From Candidatus Aminicenantota bacterium (GTDB taxonomy: Bacteria; Acidobacteriota; Aminicenantia; Aminicenantales; Aminicenantaceae): DNA of 8,649 nucleotides. The DNA is taken from the NCBI GenBank assembly GCA_030614645.1, contig JAUWTR010000040.1, positions 1 to 8,649 on the forward strand, given 5' to 3'. Positions 7,805-8,649 of this stretch are shown here, in pieces; positions within the stretch are counted from its first letter, which is position 1, and each line of letters opens with the position of its first letter. The notes beneath the pieces are model-generated. The model ran no database searches. It worked only from the letters and a program-made list of their open reading frames with translations, and was not told the origin of the DNA. The translations under genes were made by a program, and so were the position numbers.

Positions 7805-7948
7805 ATGATTAAGAAAGTTTTTGGCAAGGATGAGCGGGCCTGGTTCCTCTCCAGAGTGGAGAGGGGAGCGAAGACTGGATCCGAGCGGATTTTCCTCGCT
7901 GGGGAAAATCTGCGTGTTTTCGTATCAACTGACCTGATTCTTGCTTAA
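7805..7948 (+). CDS. Possible small ORF, 47 residues, inside the structured repeat region
   Basis: ATG to TAA encodes a basic 47-residue peptide beginning MIKKVFGKDERAWF and ending VSTDLILA. I recognise no family. It begins on the base right after the inner stem of the repeat element, contains both downstream hairpins, and its last codons are the right outer inverted repeat. The DNA is therefore constrained by pairing, and the frame may be open by chance. In favour: a weak TTGAAT/TATGAA pair with a 17-bp spacer (7767-7795) ends nine bases before the ATG, the same geometry as apgM. No ribosome binding site at a normal distance. Confidence 0.22.
   Translation: MIKKVFGKDERAWFLSRVERGAKTGSERIFLAGENLRVFVSTDLILA
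7885..7920 (+). terminator. Strong hairpin with short T-rich tail, possible intrinsic terminator
   Basis: GCGGATTTTCC (7885-7895) pairs with GGAAAATCTGC (7903-7913): eleven pairs with one G.U and a seven-base loop, then GTGTTTT. The tail is interrupted, so termination would be imperfect. It lies in the large repeat element, upstream of the amidase promoter, and could end transcripts arriving from apgM. A second hairpin, CCTCTCC/GGAGAGG (7846-7852 / 7858-7864), precedes it. Confidence 0.35.
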
Positions 7949-7992
7949 TGCCCAGAAGCTTAGAAAATATGGAGCACGAAAGATCAACCTTA

Positions 7993-8021
7993 TTGACAGC
8001 AATCTGCTATTTTTATAGAAT
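7993..8021 (+). promoter_or_regulatory. sigma70-like promoter of the amidase gene
   Basis: A perfect TTGACA (7993-7998), a 17-bp spacer and TAGAAT (8016-8021, 5/6). The expected start is near 8028, giving an untranslated leader of about nine bases before ATG 8037, too short for a normal ribosome binding site. This is the best consensus match in the window. Confidence 0.65.
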
Positions 8022-8036
8022 TCCTTATTGCCCAAA

Positions 8037-8649
8037 ATGAATAAAAAGAGTTTATATGCCATCCTGCTGTTGAGTATTCTTATCCTCTTTCCCCGCCTCA
8101 GCCAAAGCCAGAGTGACTCTCGAGTCGAGATTTACGACCTCCGTTCCCACACACACGCCTCATTTACCCGGATCGTTGTTGATGTTGGAAAGCTAAGAGA
8201 ATACAATTTTAATCAACTTCGTGATCCCGACCGCCTCTACCTAGATATTTACCAGGCAAAATTAAATCCTATCCTGCACGGCAGGGCTGAAACAGTGGAC
8301 AACGGGTATGTCAATAAAATCAGGATCGCTCAAAAAAACCAAACCACTGTAAGAGTCGTAATCGACCTTGACTTTGAGAGGACCAAACACCATCATGTTT
8401 GGCATCTGTTTGATCCTTTCCGAGTCGTCATCGACATCTACCCAAAAACGCCTGCTTCAACCTCTCCTTCAGGAAAAGTTTCTCAGCCTGCAAAGCCCAC
8501 AAAATCCGGCTATAGCATGGCCCGTCAGCTGGGCTTGGGAATCAGAAGCATAGTCATCGATTCGGGGCATGGCGGCCGTGATCCTGGATGTATCGGCAAA
8601 AAAGGAACCTTAGAGAAAGAGATTGTGCTGGATATATCAACCCGCCTTA
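8037..8649 (+). CDS. N-acetylmuramoyl-L-alanine amidase, AMIN + Amidase_3 (5' part, runs off right edge)
   Basis: 204 residues are visible and the gene continues beyond the window. Residues 1-24 form a signal peptide (two Lys, then a Leu/Ile-rich core ending near SQS), so it is exported, without a lipobox Cys. Residues 27-136 look like an AMIN domain (alternating strands, SFTRIVVDV, RLYLDIY, TTVRVVIDL, FRVVIDIYP), which in AmiC-type enzymes binds peptidoglycan or septal partners. A Ser/Pro/Lys-rich linker (137-158) leads to SMARQLGLGIR and the start of the zinc amidase domain: IVIDSGHGG with Zn ligand His178, and LEKE with probable ligand Glu193. Ser176 replaces the usual Pro of DPGHGG. The enzyme cleaves the stem peptide from MurNAc during wall remodelling or cell separation. 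The start is ATG 8037 because TAG at 8016 closes the frame; TTG 8028 is the only other choice. No Shine-Dalgarno is visible. It is similar to AmiC, but I leave the symbol blank. Confidence 0.93.
   Translation, partial: MNKKSLYAILLLSILILFPRLSQSQSDSRVEIYDLRSHTHASFTRIVVDVGKLREYNFNQLRDPDRLYLDIYQAKLNPILHGRAETVDNGYVNKIRIAQKNQTTVRVVIDLDFERTKHHHVWHLFDPFRVVIDIYPKTPASTSPSGKVSQPAKPTKSGYSMARQLGLGIRSIVIDSGHGGRDPGCIGKKGTLEKEIVLDISTRL

Larger units (their letters stand above)
7592..7942 (+). repeat. 351-bp nested inverted-repeat element / candidate structured RNA in the apgM-amidase gap
   Basis: The ends are exact 13-bp inverted repeats: AAGAATCAGGTCA at 7592-7604 and its complement at 7930-7942. Inside, 7610-7622 pairs with 7792-7804 (12 Watson-Crick pairs plus one G.U). 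Directly inside that stem are a 98-nt hairpin (7623-7720) and a second stem (7730-7740 with 7781-7791, 10 of 11 pairs), making a three-way junction with linker CCTGAAAGG. Two further hairpins (7846-7864 and 7885-7913) sit before the right outer arm. Seven of the pairs are G.U when the + strand is read as RNA (one A.C is seen), which favours a + strand transcript. No obvious target-site duplication flanks it. It could be a MITE-like element, a structured non-coding RNA, or a 3' untranslated element of apgM. The pairings are read by eye, not folded by program. Confidence 0.6.

Noticed and set aside
7592..7942. Classical insertion sequence or transposase remnant
   Set aside because: There are terminal inverted repeats, but no transposase-like frame and no clear target-site duplication. 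Kept as a MITE-like or RNA element instead.
7542..8036. tRNA, rRNA fragment or CRISPR array in the long gap
   Set aside because: No cloverleaf, no CCA end or T-loop motif, no recognisable rRNA stretch, and no regularly spaced direct repeats.
8368..8553. Open frame of 61 codons on the + strand
   Set aside because: Out of frame within the amidase gene, over its AMIN domain and linker.

Overview
The window holds housekeeping genes of what is probably a diderm (Gram-negative) bacterium. By eye the base composition is balanced to slightly AT-rich. The closing gene is an exported AMIN-domain murein amidase, a type usually found in cells with an outer membrane. The opening gene is the tail of an M14-type metallopeptidase. 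Glycolytic phosphoglycerate mutase is the archaeal-type ApgM form. This mix fits lineages such as Acidobacteriota/Aminicenantes or deltaproteobacterial relatives. The placement is my impression from protein style, not a demonstrated one.

Layout. Bases 1-546 (+) are the 3' end of the M14 peptidase gene. It meets a leftward three-gene unit tail to tail, the two stop codons sharing TTAA. The unit reads, in transcription order, guaA (GMP synthase, 6202-4670), dnaE (DNA polymerase III alpha, 4679-1197) and a six-helix membrane protein of unknown function (1187-543). guaA and dnaE overlap, and the membrane-protein gene starts 9 nt after dnaE, so they are very likely co-transcribed. A 136-nt divergent promoter region (6203-6338) separates guaA from apgM (6339-7541, +). 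A non-genic stretch of about 495 nt (7542-8036) follows. The 5' part of an N-acetylmuramoyl-L-alanine amidase gene (8037 to the right edge, +) then runs out of the window.

Two things stand out beyond the genes. First, the 7542-8036 gap is densely structured. A 13-bp exact outer inverted repeat (7592-7604 / 7930-7942) encloses a 13-bp inner stem (7610-7622 / 7792-7804). That stem abuts a 98-nt imperfect hairpin and a second 11-position stem, giving a three-way junction, and two more hairpins follow. Almost all near-mismatches are G.U if the + strand is the RNA. Part of the junction recurs upstream of apgM (6268-6290). This is either a non-autonomous mobile element (MITE-like) or a structured RNA, possibly both. 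Second, all three genes that head a transcript (guaA, apgM, amidase) have a sigma70-like -35/-10 pair with a 17-bp spacer placed so close to the start codon that the mRNA would be leaderless or nearly so, with no Shine-Dalgarno. The two operon-internal genes have purine-rich sites instead.

The genes cover unrelated core functions (purine synthesis, replication, glycolysis, wall remodelling, peptide hydrolysis). I see no defence, CRISPR, toxin-antitoxin or phage genes, and no tRNA or rRNA.
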